DNA from: Paracoccaceae bacterium
GTDB taxonomy: Bacteria > Pseudomonadota > Alphaproteobacteria > Rhodobacterales > Rhodobacteraceae
DNA length: 64,000 nucleotides
Assembly: GCA_017510335.1 (NCBI GenBank)
Contig: JAFWNM010000012.1
Location: 124,001 to 188,000, forward strand
Direction: 5' to 3'
The notes beneath the pieces are model-generated. The model was not told the DNA's origin, did not search any database, and worked only from the letters and a program-made list of their open reading frames with translations. The position numbers were made by a program, and so were the translations under genes. Below, piece by piece: positions 54,209 to 62,771 of this stretch. Within the stretch, counting starts at the first letter, position 1. Each line of letters begins with the position of its first letter.

Positions 54209-55252
54209 ATGACGACCGCGCTTAAGAAATATCATAAGCTTGAAGGCATGGGCCTGTGGTCCGGCGGGGTCGAGGACCAGCGCCGCGAAGTTGTCGTGTC
54301 CTTCGGGGATGCGACGCTTGTGATCATGGACAGCCGAAGCATGCATGTTCTGTCGCATTGGTCGCTTGCGGCAATAGAGCGGTTGAACCCCGGCCAGCGC
54401 CCTGCGCTGTTCAGCCCTGATGGCGAGGCCAGCGAAGTTCTGGAACTGGATGAAGACCTTCTGATTGATGCGCTGAAGGAACTGCATGCGGCCTTGGCCC
54501 CGCCGCGCAGTCTGCTTGACCGGCTGCGTCTGCCGATCATGGCGGGGCTAAGCCTTGTCGTTCTGGGGCTTGGCGGGGTGTTGTTGCCGCCTGCACTGGT
54601 GGACCACACCGCTTCTGTTGTGCCGATGGCCAAACGGGCGGAAATTGCAGATCGTGTGCTGGCGGATTTGACGCAATCTGGGGCGACACATTGCCAAAGC
54701 AGTCTGGGAACCAGCGCACTGGGGGTGTTGCAACGCCGCCTTTTTGACACGCCCGCGCGCCTGGTCATCATGCGGGGGCTGCCACTGGAAACCCCGCGCA
54801 TTCAGCATTTTCCGGGACAGTTATTCGTGATGGATGCCCGATTGCTGGATCAGGCGCGCAGCGTCGAAGCGCTGGCGGGCGCCTTCGTGATTGCGGGGGT
54901 GCGCGCGGCTGCTGACGATCCGTTGCGCCCGTTCTTGCGCCATGTGGGCGTGTTCACCACATTTCGTTTGCTGACTTCGGGGGAATTGCGCCGGGGTGCG
55001 GTGCGTGGCTATGCGCTGTCGCTTTTCAATACGCAGATGGCCATGCCCGATATGGACGCTCTGCAAACACGTCTGGACCGGCTGGGCCTGTCGCTGCGGG
55101 CGTTCACTGAAAACGCGGTTCCGCTGGACCCGACCGCTGCGCAGATTGCCGCAAGCCTCCACATTGACACTGACACGCCAGCAGACCCCGCGCGCGGTGC
55201 GCTGCTTAATGACGGGCAATGGGTAAGCCTGCTGAACATCTGTGACGGGTAG
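54209..55252 (+). CDS. Hypothetical conserved membrane protein
   Basis: A 347-residue protein I cannot place in a named family. The N-terminal 100 residues look globular and soluble, with SFGDATLVIMDSRSMHVLSHWSLAAIERLNPGQRPALFSP seen as short pieces. One membrane helix lies near 110-130 (LPIMAGLSLVVLGLGGVLLPPAL), and the C-terminal domain (about 135-347) contains ARLVIMRGLPLETPRIQHFPG and VSLLNICDG at the end. The arrangement suggests a single-pass protein with a cytoplasmic N-terminus and a periplasmic domain. It starts 65 bases after the acyl-CoA ligase. Confidence 0.75.
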   Translation: MTTALKKYHKLEGMGLWSGGVEDQRREVVVSFGDATLVIMDSRSMHVLSHWSLAAIERLNPGQRPALFSPDGEASEVLELDEDLLIDALKELHAALAPPRSLLDRLRLPIMAGLSLVVLGLGGVLLPPALVDHTASVVPMAKRAEIADRVLADLTQSGATHCQSSLGTSALGVLQRRLFDTPARLVIMRGLPLETPRIQHFPGQLFVMDARLLDQARSVEALAGAFVIAGVRAAADDPLRPFLRHVGVFTTFRLLTSGELRRGAVRGYALSLFNTQMAMPDMDALQTRLDRLGLSLRAFTENAVPLDPTAAQIAASLHIDTDTPADPARGALLNDGQWVSLLNICDG

Positions 55253-55256
55253 CGGC

Positions 55257-55330
55257 GCGCGGCAACGCCGCGCTGTTTGGGCTGTGATTCCCTGAAGCGT
55301 TCCGGCATTTCTGGTGAAATACCAGAATGC
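55257..55330 (+). terminator. Hairpins downstream of the hypothetical membrane protein
   Basis: GCGCGGC (55257-55263), AAC, GCCGCGC (55267-55273) then TGTTTGG lies just after the stop. A second structure, GCATT/CTGGT with ACCAG/AATGC (55305-55330, one bulge), is followed by a T-rich stretch CTTCTTTTT. Together they separate this gene from the convergent allA. Confidence 0.55.
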
Positions 55331-55393
55331 TTTACCTTCTTTTTGTGCGCGATCCCGAACCAAAGAAAACTGTCAACGGCGCCTGAAATTGGG

Positions 55394-55882
55394 TTAGCGC
55401 GTCACCTGCCATGGTGTGTCAAACCAGTGTTCCTGCAGATTTGGCGTGTCGCCGATCCGGTCGATAACGGCGAACCTGCCGGGGTGTGACAGGGGCGTTA
55501 ACACCCCATGCCAGATATTGCGGTGAAAATTGATGCCCTGCGCCCCGTCGGTTTCAAACGCCAGCGGGGCACCCGGGCAGCCGTTGTCATCCGGTGCAAC
55601 AATGACAAGGAAGGGATCGGTATGCATGGGGATGAATGCCTGCGTGCCATCAGGGTGGCGTTCCATCATGTCCAGCCGGTAGGGCAGGGTGCGGGGTTGC
55701 GCGTCAAACAGGGAAATTCCCGCGCGGCCGCCTTGTCCGAAATCCAGCTTTGCGCGGTCATGGAACCGCCCGCAAAGCCCTTGATTGATCAGCTTGTCGG
55801 GCGTGCCGTGACTGTCAAGCACATCGCCAAAGGGGGCGAAGGCGGCCTGTGTCAGCGGGCGTGGGGTCAGGGTATGTGTCAT
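55394..55882 (-). CDS. allA: Ureidoglycolate lyase AllA
   Basis: Cleaves ureidoglycolate to glyoxylate and urea, the last step visible here of urate breakdown. The 162 residues match AllA length and show TLTPRPLTQAAFAPFGDVLD, VIAPDDNGCPGAPLAF, INFHRNIWHGVLTPL (the cupin-like active-site strand) and DRIGDTPNLQEHWF at the end. It lies 43 bases downstream of the puuE-uraD fusion on the same strand. Confidence 0.93.
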   Translation of the reverse strand: MTHTLTPRPLTQAAFAPFGDVLDSHGTPDKLINQGLCGRFHDRAKLDFGQGGRAGISLFDAQPRTLPYRLDMMERHPDGTQAFIPMHTDPFLVIVAPDDNGCPGAPLAFETDGAQGINFHRNIWHGVLTPLSHPGRFAVIDRIGDTPNLQEHWFDTPWQVTR

Positions 55883-55917
55883 ATCTGGCGGCGTGATCCG
55901 GTGATGGCGCAGGATTT

Positions 55918-55938
55918 GAGTATTTTCAGCAAGATGAA
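55918..55938 (-). repeat. TTCATCTTG...AAATACTC element at the end of puuE-uraD
   Basis: GAGTATTT TCAG CAAGATGAA here is the reverse complement of TTCATCTTG CTGA AAATACTC. Read on the gene's strand, the TGA in the middle is the stop codon of the puuE-uraD fusion, so the element has supplied the end of the gene. Confidence 0.75.
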
Positions 55939-57350
55939 GCCAGCATAGCCTTCAGTCGCAATTCGGCAATACGCTCGACCTGATGGCAGGCGGTTGCGAA
56001 TTCCGTTGTGCTGTCATTGTCGATGCGCGCCTTGAAGGCTGCGAGGATTGAGGCCTTGGTGTTGTCGCGCACCGCAATGATGAAGGGGAAGCCATGTTTT
56101 TGCACATAGGCAGTGTTGAGGTTCTGGAACGTTGCGCGTTCGTCGTCGGTCAGGGCATCCAGCCCGGCGCTGGCTTGTTCCTGGGTTGAATCATGCGTCA
56201 GGCGTTTGGCTGTGGCCAGTTTTCCGGCAAGGTCGGGATGGGCGCGCAGGACCGTCAGGCGTTCATCCCTGCTGGCCGCGCGAAAGGCCCGCGCGAAAGC
56301 ATTGGCAAGGCCGGTTGCAGTGTCATGGGCAGGCCCCAGTTCCAGCGCATGGGCGCGTTCTGCCACCCATGGGGAATGTTCATAAATGCCGCCGAAGCAG
56401 TCCATGAAGCTGGCGCGGTCCATCTGGCTGGGGCGGGTGTGGCGCTGGTGGGGATGTGTGTTGGCCCAGTGCTGCGCGATGTCCATGCGCCGCGCGAACC
56501 ACACGCCCTGATGCGCCTGCACATGATCCAGAAACCGCATCAGGCCCGCAATTTTGCCCGGCCGCCCGATCAGGCGGCAATGCAAGCCGATGGACAGCAT
56601 TTTCGGCGCGCCTGCATCCCCTTCGGCATAAAGCACGTCAAAGGCGTCTTTCAGGTAGCTTTCAAAATCAGCGCCCGTCACCCAGCCCGGCGCGGTGGCA
56701 AAGCGCATGTCATTGGCTTCCAGCGTATAGGGCAGGATAAGCTGGTCGCGGTCGCCGAATTCCATCCAATGGGGCAGATCGTCATCATAGGTGTCGGAAA
56801 TCCAGTCGAACTGCCCTGTTTCCGCCGCCAGCCGCACAGTGTTGACTGAACAGCGCCCCGTATACCAGCCGCGCGGGGGCGTGCCCACTGTTTCAGTGTG
56901 TAGGCGAATGGCGTCCTGGATGGCGGCGCGTTCTTCATCCTCTTGCATGTCGCGGTGTTCGACCCATTTCAGGCCGTGGCTGGCAATTTCCCAATCCGCC
57001 GCTTTCATGGCGGCCAGTTGTTCGGGGTTGCGTGCAAGGGCGGTTGCCACGCCGTAAATTGTGATCAGCAGGCCGCGCGCTGTGAACAGGCGGTGCAGGC
57101 GCCAGAATCCCGCCCGCGCGCCGTAGTCATAGATGGATTCCATGTTCCAGTGCCGTTGTCCGGGCCATGGGGCTGCACCGGGAATATCGGAGAGGAACCC
57201 TTCTGATGCGGCGTCTCCATGCAGCAGGCAGTTTTCGCCGCCTTCTTCGTAATTGAGCACCAGTGAGATGGCGATTTTTGCGCCCCCCGGCCAAGCTGCA
57301 TTTGGGGGCGTGGCGCCATATCCGGTCAGGTTGCGGGGGTAGCGTTGCAA
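55926..57350 (-). CDS. puuE: Allantoinase PuuE fused to OHCU decarboxylase UraD
   Basis: A 474-residue fusion acting on two steps of urate breakdown. The N-terminal 300 residues are a PuuE-type allantoinase of the polysaccharide deacetylase (NodB) fold: YPRNLTGYGATPPNAAWPGGAKIAISLVLNYEEGGE, seen in pieces, with WEIASHGLKWVEH and MLSIGLHCRLIGRPGK. From about residue 305 a UraD domain begins (MDRASFMDCFGGIYEHSPWVAER), with LRAHPDLAGK (catalytic His) and LNTAYVQKHGFPFIIAV. UraD decarboxylates OHCU to (S)-allantoin, then PuuE hydrolyses allantoin to allantoate. Fusion lets one protein catalyse consecutive steps. Confidence 0.94.
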   Translation of the reverse strand: MQRYPRNLTGYGATPPNAAWPGGAKIAISLVLNYEEGGENCLLHGDAASEGFLSDIPGAAPWPGQRHWNMESIYDYGARAGFWRLHRLFTARGLLITIYGVATALARNPEQLAAMKAADWEIASHGLKWVEHRDMQEDEERAAIQDAIRLHTETVGTPPRGWYTGRCSVNTVRLAAETGQFDWISDTYDDDLPHWMEFGDRDQLILPYTLEANDMRFATAPGWVTGADFESYLKDAFDVLYAEGDAGAPKMLSIGLHCRLIGRPGKIAGLMRFLDHVQAHQGVWFARRMDIAQHWANTHPHQRHTRPSQMDRASFMDCFGGIYEHSPWVAERAHALELGPAHDTATGLANAFARAFRAASRDERLTVLRAHPDLAGKLATAKRLTHDSTQEQASAGLDALTDDERATFQNLNTAYVQKHGFPFIIAVRDNTKASILAAFKARIDNDSTTEFATACHQVERIAELRLKAMLASSC

Positions 57351-57403
57351 GGTGGCCTCCGGGTTGGGTGGAATGATCCTGTGATAATGCAGAAAAACGG
57401 CTT

Positions 57404-57439
57404 CCGCTTTCAGTCAATTTTTGAAAGACCTGAAAGCGG
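57404..57439. promoter_or_regulatory. Shared LysR-type operator candidate between puuE and uraH
   Basis: A 10-bp perfect inverted repeat, CCGCTTTCAG (57404-57413) and CTGAAAGCGG (57430-57439), spans the divergent puuE/uraH region. Inside it lies TTTCAGTCAATTTTTGAAAG (57408-57427), a TTTCA-N9-TGAAA motif. Nearly the same motif occurs at 59270-59289 between the LysR gene and puuD, with 15 of 20 bases identical. A common regulator of the urate genes is the simplest reading. Confidence 0.7.
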
Positions 57440-57519
57440 CGGTCAAGGCAAGGGGCTGGCGTGTGCTGGCGCATCTGGTCTAGGCTCATCCATAGTTTTG
57501 CACAAAACGGAGTCGCGCA

Positions 57520-57876
57520 ATGTCCGGTTTTCTGACGACCCATGTTCTGGATACAGCCCGCGGTTTGCCTGCACAGGGGTTGCAGATCACGCTTTATGCG
57601 CTGGAGGGGACCGCGCGTGTTGAGATTGCGCGTATGGTCACCAATGATGACGGGCGCACCGACAGCCCGATTTTGCCGCAAGCGAGGTTTGCGACGGGCC
57701 AGTATGAACTGGTTTTTGCCGCAGGCGATTACTTGCGTGCAACCGGGCAGGCCGGCGGAGCGCCGCTTTTCCTGGACGAAATTCCCATTCGTTTCGGTAT
57801 CAACGATGCGAACAGTCACTACCATGTTCCGCTGTTGCTGTCGCCATACGGGTTTTCGACCTATCGCGGCAGCTAG
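57520..57876 (+). CDS. uraH: 5-hydroxyisourate hydrolase UraH
   Basis: Transthyretin-like enzyme that hydrolyses 5-hydroxyisourate, the product of urate oxidation, to OHCU. The 118 residues start [19 protein letters not shown] with the first catalytic His and end with the diagnostic [20 protein letters not shown] contains the other conserved residues. It is divergent from the puuE-uraD gene, whose UraD domain takes its product. Confidence 0.96.
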   Translation: MSGFLTTHVLDTARGLPAQGLQITLYALEGTARVEIARMVTNDDGRTDSPILPQARFATGQYELVFAAGDYLRATGQAGGAPLFLDEIPIRFGINDANSHYHVPLLLSPYGFSTYRGS

Positions 57877-57943
57877 GTGCCTGAATTTCGTCAGAATGGT
57901 TGGTTAATTCTTGACGGAATGACGTGACATAAGGTCCAGCGAA

Positions 57944-58324
57944 ATGGAATCAGTAGCATTTGCCAGTGATATGACATTGCGCGTTCTGGTGTTCGGCGGC
58001 GCTTACTTTGTTGGGATCAACCTGTTGGCCGTGTTGCTGTTCTGGATGGACAAGCGCCGCGCGAGAAGGGGGGACTGGCGTATCCCCGAACGCCAACTGT
58101 TGGGCGTGATGTTCTGGGGGGGCACGCCGGGGGGCTTGTGGGCGCGGCGTGTCCTGCGCCACAAGACACGCAAGGAACCGTTTTGCACCCATATGCAGGT
58201 CATCGTGTCGGTTCAGATTGTCGTTGTCGGTGCGCTGGTCGTCTTGTGGACCCAACCAGATATTGTTGGTTGGACGGGCACCCGGATTGTCATGCTTTGG
58301 CACACACTCCGTGCCAGTGTCTGA
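57944..58324 (+). CDS. DUF1294 family membrane protein
   Basis: A 126-residue membrane protein of the DUF1294 family: FGGAYFVGINLLAVLLFWMDKRRARRGDWRIPERQLL then GGTPGGLWARRVLRHKTRKEPF. Three to four helices are predicted. The family has no known function. It lies between uraH and lysR and may be an incidental neighbour. Confidence 0.85.
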   Translation: MESVAFASDMTLRVLVFGGAYFVGINLLAVLLFWMDKRRARRGDWRIPERQLLGVMFWGGTPGGLWARRVLRHKTRKEPFCTHMQVIVSVQIVVVGALVVLWTQPDIVGWTGTRIVMLWHTLRASV

Positions 58325-58345
58325 CCGTGCCAGTGTCTGACAGCT

Positions 58346-59263
58346 TCAAACTGCTGTCATGGCAACGAGTTCAGCCCTGATCCTGTCGGCAATGAAATCG
58401 GTGAACAAGGACACTTTCAGGTCGCGCAAGCGTTTGTGGGGGGTCAGCGCGGCAAGGGTCACAGGCAGGGGCGGGGTCGCTTCGGCCACAGGCACCAGCG
58501 CACCGCTGCGCAGGTGGTCCGCAACCTCGAAGATTGGCTTGAGGACAATACCGTGCCCGTCGAGTGCCCAGCCTGTCAGCACATCCCCATCATCGGATTC
58601 GAATGGCCCGCTTATCTTGTAACGCTGCGGGCCGGTAGGGGTTTGCAAGGTCCATTGGAATTCGCGCGCACCCGGAAAGCGCAGGTTCAGGCAATCATGA
58701 TGTTGCGCCAGCAGGGCCGTGCCGTCCCTTGGCATGCCGCGCCGGTCAATATAGGCAGGGGCCGCGCATAATATTCGCGGGCATTCTGCGATGAAGCGCA
58801 TTTTCAGCGCGGAATCTTCCAATGGGCCCAGATGAAACACCAGATCCAGCCCTTCGGCTGTCACATCAATGCTGCGGTCGGACAAGCGCAGGCGCAATTC
58901 GATTTCAGGGTTTTCATCCTTGAAGGCGGGCACATGGGGTGCAATCAACCGCCTGCCAATGCCAAGCGGGGCGGCGACGAACAGCGTTCCGCGCGGTTGG
59001 GCAGTAGCGTGGGTCAAGGTGGCCTCGGCATGCGATATCGCATCAAGGATTTTTAGCGCGCCCTCATAGAACAATGTGCCGTTCGATGTGGGTTTCAGCG
59101 ACCGCGTCGTGCGATTGAACAGGCGCACGCCCAGATGCTTCTCCAACTCCCCCACTCGCGCTGACGCCACCGCCGGCGAGGTGCGCTGATCGCGCGCCGC
59201 CGCCGACATGCTGCCTAATTCATAGACACGCACAAACATCCGGATGTTGTTGATATAGGCCAT
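58346..59263 (-). CDS. LysR-family regulator of the urate cluster (inferred)
   Basis: A 305-residue LysR-type regulator: N-terminal winged HTH (FVRVYELGSMSAAARDQRTSPAVASARVGELEKHLGVRLF) and a C-terminal effector domain of two lobes (GTLFVAAPLGIGRRLIAPHVPAF and SDDGDVLTGWALDGHGIVLKP). It is divergent from puuD, and a TTTCA-N9-TGAAA operator lies seven bases upstream of its start codon, so it probably represses itself and controls the urate genes. The effector may be urate or an intermediate. Confidence 0.88.
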   Translation of the reverse strand: MAYINNIRMFVRVYELGSMSAAARDQRTSPAVASARVGELEKHLGVRLFNRTTRSLKPTSNGTLFYEGALKILDAISHAEATLTHATAQPRGTLFVAAPLGIGRRLIAPHVPAFKDENPEIELRLRLSDRSIDVTAEGLDLVFHLGPLEDSALKMRFIAECPRILCAAPAYIDRRGMPRDGTALLAQHHDCLNLRFPGAREFQWTLQTPTGPQRYKISGPFESDDGDVLTGWALDGHGIVLKPIFEVADHLRSGALVPVAEATPPLPVTLAALTPHKRLRDLKVSLFTDFIADRIRAELVAMTAV

Positions 59264-59269
59264 CGGTAT

Positions 59270-59289
59270 TTTCAGGCTGCATTTGAAAG
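59270..59289. promoter_or_regulatory. LysR-type operator candidate upstream of lysR and puuD
   Basis: TTTCAGGCTGCATTTGAAAG, a TTTCA-N9-TGAAA inverted repeat. It overlaps the leader of the LysR gene and lies 80 bases upstream of puuD. It matches the motif at 57408-57427 in 15 of 20 positions. Confidence 0.7.
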
Positions 59290-59368
59290 TGTTCGGGGTT
59301 TTAGTGGGTTAACAGAAAGCCATGCGCGGGTATAGCCTGCGCAGAACATCATAACCGGAGGGCACCTT

Positions 59369-60598
59369 ATGCTGGAACTGGCTGTCATTGGCGCATGGGC
59401 AGAATTCGCCGTGCGCTGGCTGCATGTGATCACGGCAATCGCCTGGGTCGGGTCCAGTTTCTACTTCATTGCGCTGGATCTTGGTTTGCGCAAATCGCCG
59501 GACCTGCCGGAAGGGGCCTATGGTGAAGAATGGCAGGTCCATGGGGGCGGGTTCTATCACGTCCAGAAATATCTGGTCGCGCCCGCACGTTTGCCCGAAC
59601 ACCTGATCTGGTTCAAATGGGAAAGCTATTTCACATGGCTTTCAGGGTTCGCGCTGCTGGTTCTGGTCTATTATGTCGGCGCCGAATTCTACCTGATCGA
59701 CGCCAATACGCTGGATCTGGCCGTGTGGCAGGCCATCGCAATCTCGATTGCGTCGCTGGGGTTGGGGTGGCTGGTTTACGACCGACTGTGCAAATCCCGC
59801 TTCGGTGACAACAACAACCGCCTGATGATCTTGTTATTCGTGCTGCTGGTGATCATGGCATGGGGGTATACACAGGTATTTACTGGCCGCGCTGCATTGC
59901 TGCATCTGGGGGCGTTCACCGCCACAATCATGAGTGCGAATGTCTTCATGATTATCATTCCAAACCAGAAAATCGTGGTGGCCGATCTACGTGCAGGCCG
60001 CATCCCGGATGCAAAATATGGCCGCATTGCCAAGCAGCGGTCGACGCATAACAACTATCTGACCTTGCCGGTCATTTTCCTGATGCTGTCAAACCACTAT
60101 CCGCTGGCGTTCGCGTCCGACTATAACTGGCTGATTGCCGGGCTGGTCTTCCTGATGGGGGTCACGATCCGGCATTTTTTCAACACCATGCATATGGGTG
60201 GTGGCTACAAATGGTGGACATGGGCCGCAACGACTGCGTTGTTCATCGCCATCATCTGGCTTTCCACACTTGGCCAACCCCGCGATCAGGATGATACGCT
60301 TGCCAGTCTGGCCCCCACCGCAGCACGTTTTGCCGACGACCCGCATTTCGAGGATGTCTATTGGACGGTAGTGGGCCATTGCTCCATGTGCCACGCGCAA
60401 GACCCCGTCTGGCCGGGCCTGCATTGGGCACCCAAGGGCGTGGTTCTGGAAACCGAAGCCCAGATCGCCCGCGCCGCCCAGCTGATCTACCTGCAATCAG
60501 GTATCAGCCACGCCATGCCGCCAGGCAACACGGTGCTGATGGACACGACGTCCCGTGCACAGATTGCCAGCTGGTATCGGCGGGTCAGCGGGTCCTAG
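59369..60598 (+). CDS. puuD: Membrane urate oxidase PuuD with C-terminal cytochrome c domain
   Basis: Oxidises urate to 5-hydroxyisourate at the inner membrane, sending electrons to the respiratory chain rather than directly to oxygen. The 409 residues have an N-terminal block (WAEFAVRWLHVITAIAWVGSSFYFIALDLGL), about eight helices, and a C-terminal heme-binding site C338-x-x-C341-H342 (CSMCH) with a likely Met ligand in SHAMPPGN. This matches the PuuD class of integral membrane urate oxidases. It begins the pathway completed by uraH, uraD, puuE and allA. Confidence 0.94.
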   Translation: MLELAVIGAWAEFAVRWLHVITAIAWVGSSFYFIALDLGLRKSPDLPEGAYGEEWQVHGGGFYHVQKYLVAPARLPEHLIWFKWESYFTWLSGFALLVLVYYVGAEFYLIDANTLDLAVWQAIAISIASLGLGWLVYDRLCKSRFGDNNNRLMILLFVLLVIMAWGYTQVFTGRAALLHLGAFTATIMSANVFMIIIPNQKIVVADLRAGRIPDAKYGRIAKQRSTHNNYLTLPVIFLMLSNHYPLAFASDYNWLIAGLVFLMGVTIRHFFNTMHMGGGYKWWTWAATTALFIAIIWLSTLGQPRDQDDTLASLAPTAARFADDPHFEDVYWTVVGHCSMCHAQDPVWPGLHWAPKGVVLETEAQIARAAQLIYLQSGISHAMPPGNTVLMDTTSRAQIASWYRRVSGS

Positions 60599-60686
60599 AG
60601 GATGTCGCGTTCACGCGCTAACTTATTGATTGCGCATGTTCAAGCAGCTCAAGACCAATCCCCATTCCTAAGCACCATGTTCCAGC

Positions 60687-60748
60687 TTCATCTTGTCGCA
60701 AATACTCTGGGGGAAGTCGTCGCAGACGACTGGGGGCAAAGCCCCCTT
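60687..60748 (+). repeat. TTCATCTTG...AAATACTC element with two hairpins
   Basis: TTCATCTTG TCGC AAATACTC (60687-60707), TGGGGGAA, then hairpin GTCGTC-GCA-GACGAC (60716-60730) and hairpin GGGGGC-AAA-GCCCCC (60732-60746) with TT. The layout equals the copy at 40458-40522, but the stem sequences differ, so structure rather than sequence is kept. It lies about 90 bases after puuD. Confidence 0.8.
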
Positions 60749-60761
60749 CATCCAAAATATC

Positions 60762-60794
60762 AAAAGCCCCGCCGAAGGTTCGGCGGGGCTTTTT
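60762..60794. terminator. Bidirectional Rho-independent terminator between puuD and pckA
   Basis: AAAAGCCCCGCC (60762-60773) and GGCGGGGC (60782-60789) with TTTTT after. The stem is at least ten base pairs, CCGAA/TTCGG closing the loop, and A4 on one side and T5 on the other make it active for both strands. Confidence 0.9.
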
Positions 60795-60822
60795 CCTGTC
60801 TGTCAGCTCATGTAGCTCTGGT

Positions 60823-62421
60823 TCAGCCAATCGCGGCCTGTTTCACTTCATCATCGATGAAGGGCACATATTGCGCGAAGTTTTCTGCAAACATCGCCAC
60901 CAGTTTCGCGGCCTGCGCGTCATAAGCGCCGGGGTCTTCCCATGTCCTGCGCGGGTCGAGCAACACATCTGCAACGCCGGGAACCGACACTGGCACATCG
61001 AAGCCGAAATTGGGGTCGCGCCGGAATTCTGCAGTTGAAAGCGATCCGTCCAGTGCGGCACTCAGAAGCGCGCGGGTGGCCTTGATGGGCATGCGTGATC
61101 CGCTGCCATAGGCGCCGCCGGTCCAGCCGGTATTGACCAGCCAGCATTCAGCGCCGAATTTCGCGATCTTTTCCTGCAGCAGCTTTCCATAAACTTCGGG
61201 GCGGCGCGGCATGAAGGGCGCCCCAAAACATGTCGAGAATGTGGGTTGGGGTTCTGTCACACCCTGTTCGGTTCCTGCCACTTTGGACGTGAAACCCGAC
61301 AGGAAATGATACATCGCCTGTGCCGGGGTCAGCCGTGCAATCGGCGGCAATACCCCGAAGGCATCGCAGGTCAGCATGATGATGTTCTTGGGAACCCCCG
61401 CCAGAGAGGTGTCCGAGGCATTCGAGATGGCCTCCAGCGGGTAGGCGACGCGCGTGTTTGCTGTCAGACTGTCATCGGCGAAATCCAGTTCCAGCGTATC
61501 GGGGTCGAACACCATGTTTTCCACCACACTGGCGAAGCGATGCGTGGTCGCGTAGATTTCCGGTTCTGCCTCGGGGTCCAGGTTGATGGTCTTGGCGTAG
61601 CAGCCCCCTTCAAAATTGAAGATCCCGTTCTCTGACCAGCCATGTTCGTCATCACCAATCAAGATGCGCGCAGGGTCGGCCGATAGTGTCGTTTTGCCCG
61701 TGCCCGAAAGCCCGAAAAACACCGCTGCATCATCAGGGTTGTCGATCCCGTGATTTGCGGAACAATGCATCGGCATGATGCCCTTTTCAGGCAGCAGGTA
61801 GTTCAGCAAGGTGAAGACGGATTTCTTGTTCTCGCCTGCATAGGCCGTGTTGGCGATCAGGATCAGTTTGCGGTCAAAATTCAGCGCGATGACTGTTTCC
61901 GACCGGCAGCCATGGCGCGCGGGATCGGCCTTGAAGCTGGGGCAGTTGATGATCGTGAATTCAGGCACGAAGCTTTCCAGCTCGGTCCCGTCGGGGCGGC
62001 GCAGCATGTGGCGGATGAACAGCCCGTGCCATGCAAGTTCAGTGACCACACGCACATCAAGCCGGTGTGCAGGGTCAGCCCCGCCATACAGGTCCTGCAC
62101 GAATAATTCCCGCCCTTTGACATGTTCAAGCATGTCCTCATACAGGCGGTCAAACGCATCGGGTGCCATGGGGGCGTTGTTTTCCCACCAGATGGATTTT
62201 TCGACAGACGGGGTGCGCACTACAAACTTGTCCTTGGGGGACCGGCCGGTATGCGTGCCGGTCGAGGCCAGCAATGCACCGCCAAGTCCCAGATGCCCTT
62301 CGCCGCGGGTGATGGCCGCTTGGACAAGCGCTGGTTCCAGTAAGTTGTAATACACTGCCGACGCGCCGGTAATGCCTTGATCTTCCAAGCGTTTGTTTGG
62401 GTTGACGCGGGGTTTTGTCAT
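60823..62421 (-). CDS. pckA: Phosphoenolpyruvate carboxykinase (ATP)
   Basis: Converts oxaloacetate and ATP to PEP, the first step of gluconeogenesis from C4 acids. The 532 residues fit the ATP class. [49 protein letters not shown] (kinase P-loop GLSGTGKT), [26 protein letters not shown] and [15 protein letters not shown] are diagnostic. I chose the ATG at 62421 because [17 protein letters not shown] is the usual start and GGAG lies upstream. It is divergent from chvI, as in other alphaproteobacteria. Confidence 0.97.
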   Translation of the reverse strand: MTKPRVNPNKRLEDQGITGASAVYYNLLEPALVQAAITRGEGHLGLGGALLASTGTHTGRSPKDKFVVRTPSVEKSIWWENNAPMAPDAFDRLYEDMLEHVKGRELFVQDLYGGADPAHRLDVRVVTELAWHGLFIRHMLRRPDGTELESFVPEFTIINCPSFKADPARHGCRSETVIALNFDRKLILIANTAYAGENKKSVFTLLNYLLPEKGIMPMHCSANHGIDNPDDAAVFFGLSGTGKTTLSADPARILIGDDEHGWSENGIFNFEGGCYAKTINLDPEAEPEIYATTHRFASVVENMVFDPDTLELDFADDSLTANTRVAYPLEAISNASDTSLAGVPKNIIMLTCDAFGVLPPIARLTPAQAMYHFLSGFTSKVAGTEQGVTEPQPTFSTCFGAPFMPRRPEVYGKLLQEKIAKFGAECWLVNTGWTGGAYGSGSRMPIKATRALLSAALDGSLSTAEFRRDPNFGFDVPVSVPGVADVLLDPRRTWEDPGAYDAQAAKLVAMFAENFAQYVPFIDDEVKQAAIG

Positions 62422-62771
62422 TATGCCTGCTCCGTCTGGCGCGATAACAATCTGGGTCAAGGCCGGCCTTGGCCGACACCGGTTCGGGGGCTTGCGTCTG
62501 CGCGCAACCGCCTTGCCCATCGCTATAACACTGGCGATGCAGCGATTGATAGGCGTGTTTGATGCAGTTAGCGCAACCAAATGCGCGTTAGCGCAATATT
62601 AAGACCGGGCGCGGATAAATGTGTTGCGGATTCGCACGGTCCGCGGCGAATCCCGGCCTTGCCAGTTGCGCCTGACAAGTATTTTATTGCGTATCACCTG
62701 CACTTGGGTGAATATGTGGCAAAAATAAGGCAGTCACGCCAACTACTCCAGCAGTGAAAAGGACAGGCAAT
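62422..62771. promoter_or_regulatory. Divergent pckA-chvI promoter region with GTTAGCGCAA direct repeats
   Basis: The 350-base gap holds no supported gene. GTTAGCGCAA occurs twice, at 62567-62576 and 62587-62596, exactly 20 bp apart (two helical turns), about 145-175 bases upstream of the pckA ATG. The word looks like a half-degenerate palindrome of the LacI-family type (GTTAGC-GCTAAC), such as the PckR or CceR regulators known to control pckA in alphaproteobacteria. The assignment is inferred. Confidence 0.5.
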
